Assembly (NCBI GenBank): GCA_024704765.1
Contig: JAKMXF010000320.1
Span: 62,001 to 126,000 of the forward strand
Reading direction: 5' to 3'
Length of the DNA: 64,000 nt
Origin: Oopsacas minuta
Taxonomy: Eukaryota > Porifera > Hexactinellida > Lyssacinosida > Leucopsacidae
Position numbers and translations under genes: made by a program. Under the pieces are notes generated by a model, which ran no database searches, was not told the DNA's origin, and saw nothing but the letters and a program-made list of their open reading frames with translations. Shown one piece after another: positions 11,254 through 22,643 of this stretch. Positions within the stretch are counted from its first letter, which is position 1. Each line of letters starts with the position of its first letter.

Positions 11254-13674
11254 TATGATTATAAATAGTCACCCGACCCGTGAGTATTAGAAAATAATGA
11301 AAATGCGTTCAGCCTAGGCCAAACGCAGTATTTCAGGACAAACGCATTTGGCCTAAGCTAAAAACACGTTTGGTCTGGAACATGTAGAATACTATGCAAC
11401 AACAAATTTACATATGACAAACCTGAAAAGCAATATTCGGATTCAGCGTACTTTGTTACCCCAGGCATTGAGAGCAAGTCTCTACCAAGAAAATAGGTAG
11501 CTTGTGTTTACATATCCATTGTACATCTCATGAGTTTTGGGAAAATATTATCAATCCATGGCGCTTATGGTAAGGGTGTGCTGGAATTTAGGTCAGAAAA
11601 ATTAACGCTCGGAAAATATTTTACCTATTGGGTTTGGAATATTCATTTTGCTTTCAATCTAGTGATTCGGAAACTTGTATCCAACTATCCGTAAAACTTA
11701 AATAATCACTGCCAAATAAGAGGTATGGAAAATTACTGAACATTTCTAAAGGAAAAGATGACTATAATATAATTCTATCACTTCGAATATTCAATATCTT
11801 GTTATTTTGGATACATATAGTACTTTAAGAATTCATAGAGATATTTAATATCTTTGAATTCAATTACGAGGGGCATGTATCTATGAACTTACTTGTTCTG
11901 ATCTATCCTTTTCCAGGATTAGTGGAGCGGGAGAATTTTAAGAATTCTGCCGCCTCCACTAAGACATGAACAAATATTTGCAAGAAATTCTATTGTGTCG
12001 GCCTTATTGATTCCAAGGATGTATTTACTATTTGTGACCTTTGTAGTTTGTATAGGAAACTAATGATCCAAAAAACATTTGCCTGACGCTCGAGTGATTT
12101 CCCGAGTGTCAGGCAGAAAAAGTAGTAGATACATTCTTGGACCGCTTTACTCATGGTCCAAAATCTATTTACCACACTAAAGTACGATTCCACAACATAC
12201 AGCTTACGAATCGCCTCCTGTAACAATAAGTCACACCTCCTTGTAGGAATCATCTAACCTCGACCAGAATACCATGGCAAAAGTAATGAGTAAATATATA
12301 GTAAAACATTGGATGAAATAATAAAGTAGCAAGTAAACCGATGGGAAAATAATATCCGCACGCCTTATTTTACTCAGAACGTATGGCAGAGTTCTGGATG
12401 ATTTGCGATACTTGTCCATATCCGCCCATAGTCATCTTCTCAGAAATACTACCAACAATCCGTCCTGGATTAAAAATCAATGACGGATGTAATCCGCTAT
12501 CTACCTCCCGTTATTTTTACTGTGCCGACTATACTTTAGTATAGTGGCCCAGTATTGATTAACGATTAAATCACTCAAAATATCGGCGCGGTTCCATAGG
12601 CCAATTTGTTCATAGAATCCATTTCATGAAAATATTAAACATAGTTACATATCTATTCCATTGGCATTTTAATAATATTACAAATTGGAACTAAAGTTGG
12701 ATTTAGGTTCACTTTTAGAACCCGACCGACCCGAAACCGAGTTTTTCCAATTTAAAGGCCTTCCCTCTCTCACGGAACGGAACTAAGTCATTATTTTAGG
12801 AAAACACATTTGTCGATTACTAAGCATTTGTTATGACATTTCACATCAATGATAATCAATGTCAAATTTGTATCCTTTGTGCGAAAATAAATTATTCCGC
12901 CAAGAAACCTTCCCTCTCTAATTTTCGATCTCTTATTCTTGGCTGGAGGGTGTTAGTTTTCCAGCCGAAAGGTGGTCCTGAGAATATTCAGATTTATTCA
13001 GGGGTTCTACGTACTATATATATTATATAAAAAGCAACAAATTTAACAAATTTATTACCACTACTCTGAAAAGTAAACACAAATGCTTAACGACCGTCGT
13101 TCTACGATATTCTGTGATTTACAAGGCCAAAAGAGTAGCAAACAATAATTTTGAAGTTTGTTCAAGTAGAACGTTGTCCGTTCCGTGAAATATTAAATAG
13201 GGAATCCCATCCAAAATTACAAACCAGTTTGCAATTGAACTCCGACCCCGATCCTGATCCGAAAAAGCTGAACCAAATCCAGGGGCGGTCCCAGGATTTA
13301 GCATACCCGGGCAAGGCCGGGGCTAAGATGGTTAAAGATGAAGCAAAATATTATCATACCAGTATAATAGGAAGTGATGGAATATCGGTTAATTAGGAAA
13401 GTTACACATTTGCTTGGAACCAAAGTGTCCCAATTAAGAGAAGTCAACTGATATCATAATGAGATACAGTTATGGAGTAGATAAAAATAAGAATTAATCT
13501 CAGCTAAGAGAGTACAAACTTCATGTGACTAAAACATTACAGACACTCTTATCTTAGCTCCCCAGTTCCAGCCCTATATTCTAAATATTGTATTTTCCTG
13601 AATCTATTTTATGCAGGAGAATACTCGCCACTTATTCAGGGAAATAATGTTATTTATAAAACTGTAGAGTGTAG
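11254..13674. other. Intergenic DNA between the divergent TPR genes
   Basis: No convincing gene. Short minus-strand frames at 11990-12419 have no recognised similarity. At 13281 the sequence CAGGGGCGGTCCCAGG resembles a hAT left terminus without a matching right end, and around 13420-13450 lies a pogo-like GTCAACTG end. Together with the two pogo-like MITEs upstream, this makes the space mostly transposon debris. Confidence 0.4.
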
Positions 13675-15336
13675 ATGGCTGAAACAAAATTTATAGGAAA
13701 TATTCAGAAAGAATTAACTGGAAAGTACGATGAAGTAACTTGCTCTTCTAGTGAATGTTTGCAGTTGATCAACGATGCATTACTCCAGTTATTCAATTTC
13801 AATCATGATCAAACTATACTCGATTGTAAGAAAGCCCTCACTATTGATAAGGACTGTATTATGGCACATTATCTAATTGCATATAGTAATGCAGGCCACT
13901 ACAATAATCTAGATGGCATGGATTATAGGGAAGGATATGAAGAAGCAGAGATAGCATCCTCTCTTGCAAAGAGAATTACCTTGACTGATTGGGAAAAAGG
14001 ACTAATCGAGGCACAAGTCCATAGATTCTGTTCCCCAGTAGGTTCTGTACCATTAGGCACATTGAATAAGAATTATGCTAATGCAATGCGTAGTGTGTAT
14101 AGTAAATTCGGAGAGAATAATGTGGTAGTTGCAGCCTTGTTTGCAGAGTCATTAATGAATTTAGCTCCTTGGAAGTTATGGACTCCGTATCCTGAATACA
14201 AGGAAGGAATCCCAGAGACAGGAGAGTTAGTGAAGGTACTTGAAAATGCCCTTAAGCAATCTCCACAGCATCCAGGTTTGTGTCATTTCTACATTCACAC
14301 AATGGAACTCTCTGCTACACCTGAGAAAGCGTTACCATGTGCGGACGCTTTGCGCGAGACTATAAAGGATCATGGACACTTGCTTCACATGGCTAGCCAT
14401 ATCGACATGTGGGTAGGACACTACAAAGAAGCTACTGAAGTGAATGAACTAGCAATTCTAGCTGATAAGAGATACATGCTAACTAGCAAAGTGGAGAACA
14501 ACTTTTACAAAATGTATAGAATGCACAACTTTCATTTTATTGTATGGGCTGCAATGTTTAATGGACAATTGGGGAAATCTTTAGAGTTCGCAGAAGAATT
14601 ACAAGAATATTCGAATTTAGAAGGAGTCACTGCTATGCTAGGAAATATTCCATTTGGTATGACTTATTCAGAACCAACGAGAGTTATTATTTGGGAAGTT
14701 TTGATTCGGTTTGGTAAATGGGAAGACATTCTGAAACGGCCAATTGAACAAAACAAAGAATTGTATCCTAGCAATATTGCTATGGCACGATATGCTCGAG
14801 GTGTTGCATACGCTGCGTTAGGTAAAGTAGCAGAAGCTGAAGTGGAACGTGATTTATTCTATGAATCCCTGAAGAATAAAACACTGGCAAAGAGGCGAAT
14901 CATGAATTCATATATGTATAATCCTGAAACTCCTGGTAAATGTATTTTGGATGTTGCAGATTCCGTATTAAATGGTGAAATTGAATATCGGAAAGGGAAT
15001 TATCAACAAGCATTTGACCATCTCCGTCTTGCTGTCAAACGTGATACAAGCTTAGTTTATGGTGAACCTTGGTCCTGGCTGATGCCTACAAGGCACGTGC
15101 TGGGTGCACTATTGCTAGAACATGGAGACGTTCAAGAAGCTGAAGCCGTGTATCGAGATGATTTGATTCAGTACAAGGATAACATGTGGTCATTATTGGG
15201 TCTCCATCAATCATTGAAAGCACAGAACAAGTTGGATGAAGCTCAATCTGTCTATGAGAAGTATCAGAAAGCAAGCGTATTAGCTGATATAAAGGTTGGA
15301 GCCTCTTGCTTGTGTGCCACTAAAATGTGTTCTTAG
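13675..15336 (+). CDS. Bacterial-type TPR-repeat protein, copy 2
   Basis: Single-exon gene of 553 residues starting MAETKFIGN. From VTCSSSECLQL to the stop it aligns without gaps to the minus-strand copy at 7701-9344. I count about 17 amino-acid differences, seven of them packed into one 12-residue window (around nt 14641-14676). Long stretches are identical at the DNA level, silent sites included. The first ~20 residues and both flanks are unlike copy 1. It carries the same HLLHMASHIDMWVGHYKEA signature and TPR-like helices. A CTGTAG just before the start could be an acceptor for a 5' untranslated exon. Function is not known. The pair looks like an inverted duplication whose bodies are kept alike by gene conversion. 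Confidence 0.85.
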   Translation: MAETKFIGNIQKELTGKYDEVTCSSSECLQLINDALLQLFNFNHDQTILDCKKALTIDKDCIMAHYLIAYSNAGHYNNLDGMDYREGYEEAEIASSLAKRITLTDWEKGLIEAQVHRFCSPVGSVPLGTLNKNYANAMRSVYSKFGENNVVVAALFAESLMNLAPWKLWTPYPEYKEGIPETGELVKVLENALKQSPQHPGLCHFYIHTMELSATPEKALPCADALRETIKDHGHLLHMASHIDMWVGHYKEATEVNELAILADKRYMLTSKVENNFYKMYRMHNFHFIVWAAMFNGQLGKSLEFAEELQEYSNLEGVTAMLGNIPFGMTYSEPTRVIIWEVLIRFGKWEDILKRPIEQNKELYPSNIAMARYARGVAYAALGKVAEAEVERDLFYESLKNKTLAKRRIMNSYMYNPETPGKCILDVADSVLNGEIEYRKGNYQQAFDHLRLAVKRDTSLVYGEPWSWLMPTRHVLGALLLEHGDVQEAEAVYRDDLIQYKDNMWSLLGLHQSLKAQNKLDEAQSVYEKYQKASVLADIKVGASCLCATKMCS

Positions 15337-15773
15337 TTCGTTCACATGGTTTCATCACCCTTTTTGTTTGAATATTTACTTTTGGTTGTTCAAATTGGCT
15401 TCTAATCCATTTGTTTTCTTAAGTTTGCTCGGGTTTTATGTTGATTTCATAATTTGTGTGCTTATTTCTTATTTACTTTTGTTCAATAGTTTTGATACCA
15501 TTGGGTCCTATAGAGCTTGTTGCCCAAATCCTAATTGCATAGGTACTGTTCTATCCGTATTTGCTTCCCGTCTCCCATGCGAAATTTAGCCCTCCGATCA
15601 GCTTGAAAATTAGTATTATAGATTTATACCTCAGATATGGATTTTCTAGTGCGAAATTTCACACTTTTGGTGATAAATCATATTTTCACATAATTTTTGC
15701 TTTTATCTCAAAGTTGTGCTAGAAATTTTCCTAATTCATGTCCATTTTCAATAAATTACTCAACTTAGATATT
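15337..15773. repeat. Fragment of a dispersed CACACTTTT-rich repeat
   Basis: About 15575-15760 shares blocks such as GCGAAATTTAGCCCTCCGAT, a TCACACTTTTGGTGA-like motif and GTGCTAGAAATTT with the repeat DNA at 20515-22240 and, inverted, 58960-59385. A plus-strand open frame at 15296-15589 overlaps the TPR stop in another frame and is not supported as a gene. Confidence 0.5.
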
Positions 15774-18700
15774 CACACATTCAGGGCCGGATTAGCAGCC
15801 TATTTGGCCTGGAGCTGAATAATTTTGATGGGCCTAAGTAGGCTCATCAAAATTATTAGGCCGCCTACCCCTACCTTACAATTCTATAAATAACAAAACA
15901 ACTTTAATGTATTTGGTAGCTAAAATATTTTAAATATTTTATAGTGTTACTTGACGTGCTTTTCGACTTGCGAAATCTCTAATCGTAGACTGCACATCGA
16001 TTTCTTGCAAAAGTTCATTTTCTATACACAGAAGAGAAAGTGCATTCAAACGATTCTGACCCATAGTGAACCGCAGTTCGTTCTTTGTCCTTTTCAATGT
16101 TGAAAAAGATCATTCCCCGCAGCAGTTAGTGACCATTAAAGATAAATATATTCGTAGTGTGGTTAACATATTCGGAAAGGTTGTGTCTAGTGCATTTCTC
16201 TTAATCAACTTGAACATTTGGAATTCTCTAATCTGCTTTGTCTTCAAACTTAGAAGAATCTGAAGAAATATAACTGTTCCAGAAAGCAGAAAACTGTACT
16301 ATTTCATCTACAAAGCCAGGTTCATTGTCATCTGAGTATATATTAATTAAATCATTAGCTTTGTCACGCATCTGATCAGAGACTAAAGAATTCAATTCTG
16401 ATAAAATCCAAACCTGTCTCTGATAACACGATATGCTGCCTGTCTTTGATTCAAAGCTGCCACTAGTTTATCAATAATTGGAATCAAATTTGTTACCATG
16501 AATTAATTTGATGGAGAAAGTTCAGCATCTTCAGTATCACCATAGTCAAATTTCTTATTTCGCTTACGCTTTCTTCGATGTTCTTTGGAGTACGTGGCAC
16601 AGTGATAAAGAACCTTACTTCGATGCTCAAATTCCATAAACTGAGAACGTAGTGAATGTACAAATTCTTTCAATGATTCTAACAACTTTGTGGCTGTATT
16701 CAAATCTAGACTTGCATCTTGAAGACATTTGCTAGTTTTATTAAACCTAATCAATATTGTAGACCAAATTTGTAACATTATTCCTGTTTCCAAACGATTC
16801 ATTATTGCAGCAAGTCCCTTTGCCTCCAAACGTGTCACAGGTTTCTCAGATTTATCTTCGCACATTAGTACAAGTACTTCTTCAATATTTGTATAACCTT
16901 TTAGTAAGGCATCTACCGCATTATGGTGTGCAGACCATCATGTGTCTGAAAGTCTTTTCAAAGTTGGTATTCCAAACTTCTTGAAGACATCAAGAAGGAG
17001 ATTCCATCTATGAGTAGAGGCAGAGAAAAACACATACAACTTTTGTACAAAATAGAAAATGAAACTGCAGCTGGACAACATTCTACAGCACTTTGTCCGA
17101 TAAGATTGAGAGAATGTGCACAACATGGAATGAATTCAGCCAACTTATTCTTTTCACGAATCAAAGCCTGCATGCCGTTATACTTTCCGCTCATGTTTGA
17201 TGCGTTGTCATATGTTTGACCTCGACAATCTTTAATGGAAACATTATTTTCTTCCAAAAAATTGAGAAGTACTTTTGCTAAATGTTCGCCAGTATGTTCA
17301 TATATTGGAATGAATCTAATAAATCGTTCTACTGGACCTCTTGGTAATACATAGCGAATTATTAGTGTTAGTTGGTCAGTGTGCGAAATGTCCGGTGTGG
17401 AGTCCACACTAATAGAATAGTACTTGGCAGTTTTGATTTCTAATATAATCTGCCTAAGAACCTGTTGTCCAATTACTTGGATAAATTAATCGCATATTGT
17501 TGATGATAAGTATGATATGTGGCCTCGCCCTTTGTTTGCATGTTTCTGAATGTGTTCTGCAAGGAATGTACCATACTCAGCTAATAACTCAAGACAACCC
17601 AAATAATTACCATTATGCACAGATCCTACTATCTCATCACTCCCACGAAATGAAAGACCTCTTGAAGAAAGCATCTTAATCAAACTTAAAATTCTCTGGA
17701 GAACTTGATGCCAATACTTATTTTTAGACTCATATTGCTCAATTAGACTTTCATCTATATGTCCACCAGTCATTCTTCGCAAAATAAGTGTTTCAATAGA
17801 TATTTTATGCAACTGACTGTCTTCATGGCGAAGTAAATCTCTGGCTGCATGCTTCCAATCTGAATAACAATTTGTTGCTAACTGTGAAGTTTCGTCTGGT
17901 GTTGAAAATAGCATGCAGATTGCGCAATACAACTTCCCAGATTCTACCGAATAGCAAAGCCAGTCACGTTGAAATTTCTCACCGTTTAACTGGTCACGAT
18001 AAAAGAGTGACTTGGTACATCGCCGCGCAAAGGTTTCACTAGGAAATGTCCTCTCGGAGGCACTAAAGTCGCTATCCATGTGCTGACAACCAGTAAACCC
18101 CTTTTGACAAAAAATACTCGCGTAAACCATCAGACATTTTCCATTTTCCTACATCACTAGAAAATGATTCTTCTTGAAGGTAATTAAAGTTCAAATTTTC
18201 AGTTTCACAAAGCATATTGCAATCAGATGGAACAGATAGAGATTCTGCTAATCCAAGGTAAAGAGGTTCATTATTCACGATTTCAATGCAATGTTTACCA
18301 TCTCCAGTTACATTAGCAATTGTGGATACTACTGCATTTTTATCAGGGGTTTTCGTAGAGCAAAACTCTGTCATTTTTCTGGTACATTCTAAAATTTTCT
18401 GTAGTTTTCTTTCTTCTTCAGACTTTGCCTTTGCTTGCCCCAACCACTGCGATATTTTTTCATCTTTCTTTTTCTTGATATATCAAAAATGAAATAGTAA
18501 GGAATGCTTCAAGCTGGGCAAACACAAATATAATCGAAAGCTGCATATAATGCAATGAAGTAAAAAGTAAGTTATAAATACAAGGTATGCTTGGGCTTAG
18601 CGGATATTATTAAATTGCTCTCTGTAATAATCTTAGAAGATATAATTTAATATAAGAAAACCTAAAGTAATGATTACTGGCAAAATTTAATTCACAATGA

Positions 18701-18988
18701 TAACATAGACTATTGGTTAACGAGCAAAATTAATATAACAATATTGAGTCATAAACACATCTATAAATCATTGCCATTCTCATAAAATAGTGAACTTAGC
18801 CTGCTATGAGATTCGCCATGGATCAACTTATAGCCTTCTTATGAAATCCGGGTGCTTCTAGGGTCAACAAAACTAACTCTTGGCTATGTCTACACGATCT
18901 ATGGCACCAACGAGGTGGGCCTATTTTTACGATGGGCCTGGGGCTGCAGCCCCATCAGCCCCCGCCTTAATCCGGCCCTGCACACATT
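15774..18988 (-). mobile_element. Complete but inactivated hAT transposon
   Basis: The element spans 15782-18980 (3,199 bp). Its ends are the perfect 13-bp inverted repeat CAGGGCCGGATTA / TAATCCGGCCCTG. The immediate flanks are identical 8-bp direct repeats CACACATT (15774-15781 and 18981-18988), the hallmark length for hAT insertions. Beyond the repeat, both ends keep a partly matching GGGGCTG/GGCC-rich subterminal zone. One transposase is encoded on the minus strand and is broken by several stops and frameshifts (separate entry). It inserted into a CACACTTTT-rich repeat. Confidence 0.95.
15939..18443 (-). pseudogene. hAT transposase (ZMYM1-like), multiple inactivating lesions
   Basis: Reading on the minus strand: an N-terminal segment (18443-18072); a TTF-type zinc finger around LYCAICMLFS; the middle hAT part with TPDISHTDQL, GQTYDNASNMSGKYNGMQA and CCAHSLNL; STHRW and KRLSDT; and a C-terminal dimerisation part with SFSTLKRTKNELR and MGQNRLNALSLL, ending at a stop near 15939. 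Damage seen: a frameshift near 18095, TAA at 17486-17488, a frameshift near 17040, TGA at 16938-16940 and a TGA directly before SFSTLKR. Each intact piece is still easily read, so the element died fairly recently. It resembles the transposase group that gave rise to vertebrate ZMYM-type proteins. Confidence 0.9.
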
Positions 18989-19485
18989 TCTTCTTTTTCC
19001 GCTTATAGTTCAGGTTTCGTGGGGTAAATTGTCTTTAGGTTTGTTATGTTATATGCCAGAATCACGCAAGCCATGGATACATAGTATCCATGCTAGTTTC
19101 ACGCACTTGTATTTAGACAAAATGCGTACATGCTCCAACAGTGTGCCCAACTTCCATCCTGTTACGTAACCGGCCATCCCGTTACGTCATGCTAGAATCA
19201 CGCAAACAATAGATATTTCGATTCTATGGCTTCTATTCCACACACTATTATACTAGTTTCACACACTTCTATTTAGACAGAATATGTGTTTCCCCTCTCT
19301 CCATGACGTTACGCTACGTAACCTGATGTCCTGGTGCATAATCGTCAGTTAAACATCATTTATTGCATTGACATAAAAAAGAATAGGTTATACATGGAAG
19401 TCGCAGTAGTCAAAATTTCCGAGTTGTCACAAGTCAGAATAGTTTTTTTGGACTGTTATCACCAGTCAGAATAGGAAGTAACAAT

Positions 19486-20460
19486 ATACCAGTTATTCAT
19501 TGCTTGTTGACCTCAAAGAAACAAGAGTTATTATACAAAGCTGTTTGGAGAGTCTGAAAGAAAATATCTCTATTTACACCGACCACATCCATGTCCGATT
19601 GGGAACCTGCATCAAGGAATGCTTTTAAAGAAATTCATCCTCAAATGAGGATTTTTGGATGTTGGTTCCATTATACCCTCGAATTTGGGGCAAAACTTAA
19701 AAGCTTGTTGGGCTTAGCCAAGAGGTAAAGACAATCCACAAGTTGAATATTATATCAGAAATCTAATGGTCTTACCTTTTCTGCCTGCGGCTCTCATTAA
19801 TTACACATTTTCTTCCTTGAGATGCCACCTTGGATAACAGTAAATGGAAAAAACTTGAAAATCTAACGAAATATTTTAAAAAGCATTGGCTAAACCAAGT
19901 TTCCTAGAAGAACTTTCTATTTTTGAATAGGATTTGACCATGAATAATGCAGCTTAAAGCTATCATTCCAAACTGTAGCATTGATAAACTTGCCACACAA
20001 GAATGTGTAGGTTTCTGGATACATTGAATGAGGTTATACAAGATACTGACAATGAAATAGATCGTTTACGCAATGGAAAGGAAATCACTAGGCAAAGAAA
20101 AAGAATCTATCAGAAATGATCATTGTAGGAGAATACTTAAACAAAAGTTAAGATAAGGGAATCTCACTCCAATGGAATATGCCGATGTAATCAGTCATGC
20201 AATTGGCAAAAATATCTATAGAGGACACTTACCATTCAAGCGATGATTCACAATTTTCTGATGTTGAAAGTCCTAACCAAGTTCAAAATCAAGTAAATAT
20301 TTGTATAGTTTGTCTGTCTCCTCGAGCAACAACTTGGATTTTTATGCCATATCGCAATGCAAGCTGTTGTTCAAGTTGTAGCCAACAAATTGTAGATTTG
20401 GGACAACCTTGTCCAATTTGTCGATCAAATATCGAAAGTCTATTTCTAATATTTACTTAA
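19486..20460 (+). pseudogene. MULE transposase relic with C-terminal RING finger
   Basis: Frame 1 from 19486 reads IPVIHCLLTSKKQELLYKAV, a TGA, then MSDWEPASRNAFKEIHP and GCWFHYTLEFGAKL, which is the conserved core of MULE (Mutator-like) transposases. A frameshift follows at about 19729, after which NPQVEYYIRNLMVLPFLPAA continues the same family. An 87-residue open frame at 20197-20460 ends in a RING-like domain: CIVC at the start and CPIC-R near the end. Two expected zinc ligands are substituted, with MPYRN where PCRH would be usual, so the RING is probably non-functional. The RING lies about where the C-terminus of the same protein would be. I infer one original fusion protein rather than two genes. 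Confidence 0.75.
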
Positions 20461-21798
20461 TCAATGGTAATCAACTCACTATTTCATCTACTTCTTCAAT
20501 CTTACACGCCAAAATATCTTGTTAGTGCAGCTCCTATAGGGAGATGCCCTAATAGCATGGACGATGTGCGACTTATGTCCATCCGCGCGGCTGTGCGAAA
20601 TCTAGCTCTCCAATGAAGATGAAAATTGCCATTCACCTTTTTTGTGATTAATCATGTTTTCACAGCTTTCTATGTAAAATACAAAAGCAAGCTAGAGATT
20701 AGGTTTCAACATGTTGTCAGGGGTAATTGGGTCCAATTTTGAGATTTTAAGAGTCTGAAAGTAACTAATTCGCAGATTTATCATATGGTTAATTTTATTT
20801 TCAAACCTTTTGGTAATATTTCAAATTGATGCTAGAGATTTCGTTCAAATTCTTCTAGTCAGGGGTAGTTGAGTATGTGGATCCCAAATTTGGTCATATT
20901 TCACACCTAGCATTCTATGCAATTTTGATGACCATATATGGCATTATTGATAACTGCGCAAATATTCTTTCGAGATATCGTATCAAAATGTATTATCAGG
21001 GTATGGGAAGTGGAGTATATACCACATGTCTGTTTGATGATTTGGCCATAGTATTGGAAGTTGTCAAGTTATTGGTGAGTATTGTCAAAATATGCCATCC
21101 ATGGTCACTACTATAGCTCTGGAACACCGTAATTGTATTAATTTATTCTCTACGGAGTTTCAAAACTGCAACATTTTTCTGATACATTTGCTAAGTGAGC
21201 AATCAAATGACGTAATTTTGGCCTGCAAATAGTTTGTAGATGTAAACTCCGAGTGATGCCAAAATGTAAAATTTATCGCAACTAATATAATTCCTTAGCA
21301 CTGACTTAACGTATTCCTGGCCCAATTCCATCAATCAGTCCATTACTTTAGTGTATAGAATGCTATGTTCACACCTTTTGCATATTATTCAAAATTATGC
21401 TAGAGATATCGTTTTAACTGCTAGTCAGGGGGTAATTGAGTCTGTAGATTTTATTTTTCATTTAAAGTCATTATTTGCATGATTTATCACATGACAAATC
21501 ATATTTTCACACCTTTTTGCATTTTAAATATATCTAACATGCTGAATCCGATTTTCACACTTTTGGATTAATCATGTGTAAATTTATTGTTGTTTTTTAT
21601 GAATATAAAGTAACAAATTATCCAAATCTCAAAATATGCGTGGATAGTTGCCCTTAACTGCTACAAAGGGAGTTAATCTTACAAAATACTTCAATAATAT
21701 TTATGCCATATACGTATATTTGTGAATTGCATTGTTTTAAATATATCTATACTCTAATACTCAAAGGGGCCGTCAATTTGGAGAAAAATGGATACCTA

Positions 21799-21854
21799 AT
21801 CTCTAAAGGTGTGAATAGCAGAGTTTTCGCTCTGCTGTTCACACCTTTAGAGAT
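21799..21854. repeat. Near-perfect 25-bp hairpin
   Basis: Arms at 21799-21823 and 21830-21854 pair over 25 bp with a single T/C difference, around a 6-base TTTTCG loop. The arm core is CTCTAAAGGTGTGAA. A second hairpin starts 18 bases later. It could be a foldback remnant of a transposon end or a small hairpin RNA precursor; the sequence alone does not decide. Confidence 0.8.
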
Positions 21855-21872
21855 CATACGCCAAATTTGGCA

Positions 21873-21922
21873 CAACTAGATGTCACTGCACTACGAGTGT
21901 AATCGTAGTGACATCTAGTTGG
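21873..21922. repeat. Second hairpin, arms CAACTAGATGTCA
   Basis: The left arm CAACTAGATGTCA pairs with TGACATCTAGTTG on the right. A further CTACG/CGTAG pairing lies inside, offset by five extra bases (CTGCA) on the left. It lies directly beside the 21799-21854 hairpin. Confidence 0.7.
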
Positions 21923-22643
21923 CACCTGACATTTGAAATATTTCTAATGTGTACATTTTCACACCTTTTGACACCTCTGTTATTTAGCCCAACCAGAATG
22001 TAGGGTTTTACATTAGGCATAAATGCATAAAATTAGTTCTGGTGAAGCGTATGTATTAAATTAGCACTGTAATTATATTGATTGTAGACTGTGATTCTAT
22101 TGGTCAATACATTCTATTAAATATATTTGGACGGTAACATATGTACACATTTATCATATGATTAATCATATTTTCACACCATTTGGTGAACTTTTCAAAT
22201 TATCCTAGAGATTAGCTTCCATTTGTTCAATAGGCGTAAACAGGGATGTATAATTCGATTTTGACATTTTTAATTTCTATCAAGATTTGTAAAATTCAAA
22301 ATTATCTTTCTTTGATAAAATGGATATTTTGTAGAATAATATACCGTATATGTAGTTTCAATAATCCACTAGAATTAATTTGGGAAAATTTAAGTCGGCA
22401 CAGATGGTGGTTTGGTTTTAACAACTAATGATTTTGTTTATTGGGTAGAACACATCACATGACCCAGAGGCCCGAGCTTCACTACCATGTGTCGGCTGGA
22501 CATCTTTTTTGATGACCCAGGGGCCTAGACTCAACTAAACCTTGAGTATATTTAGCCAATTAATTCTAATTCGAATAGCTCAAAGAGTCTCGGCTACTAA
22601 GAAGCACATCAATGGTCATCATTTTATAGCTGATTTGGATGGA

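Larger units (their letters stand above)
20461..22643. repeat. CACACCTTTT-type dispersed repeat region
   Basis: Several imperfect repeats of a block containing TCACACCTTTT, CTAGAGAT and GTCAGGGG-TA-TTGAGT recur here (around 20640-20900, 21360-21500, 22140-22230). The left edge, TTAGTGCAGCTCCTATAGG near 20524, recurs inverted at about 59380. The module TATTCATAAAAACAAC occurs inverted near 21590. No gene is supported upstream of focadhesin. Two hairpins at 21799-21922 are listed separately. Confidence 0.5.
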
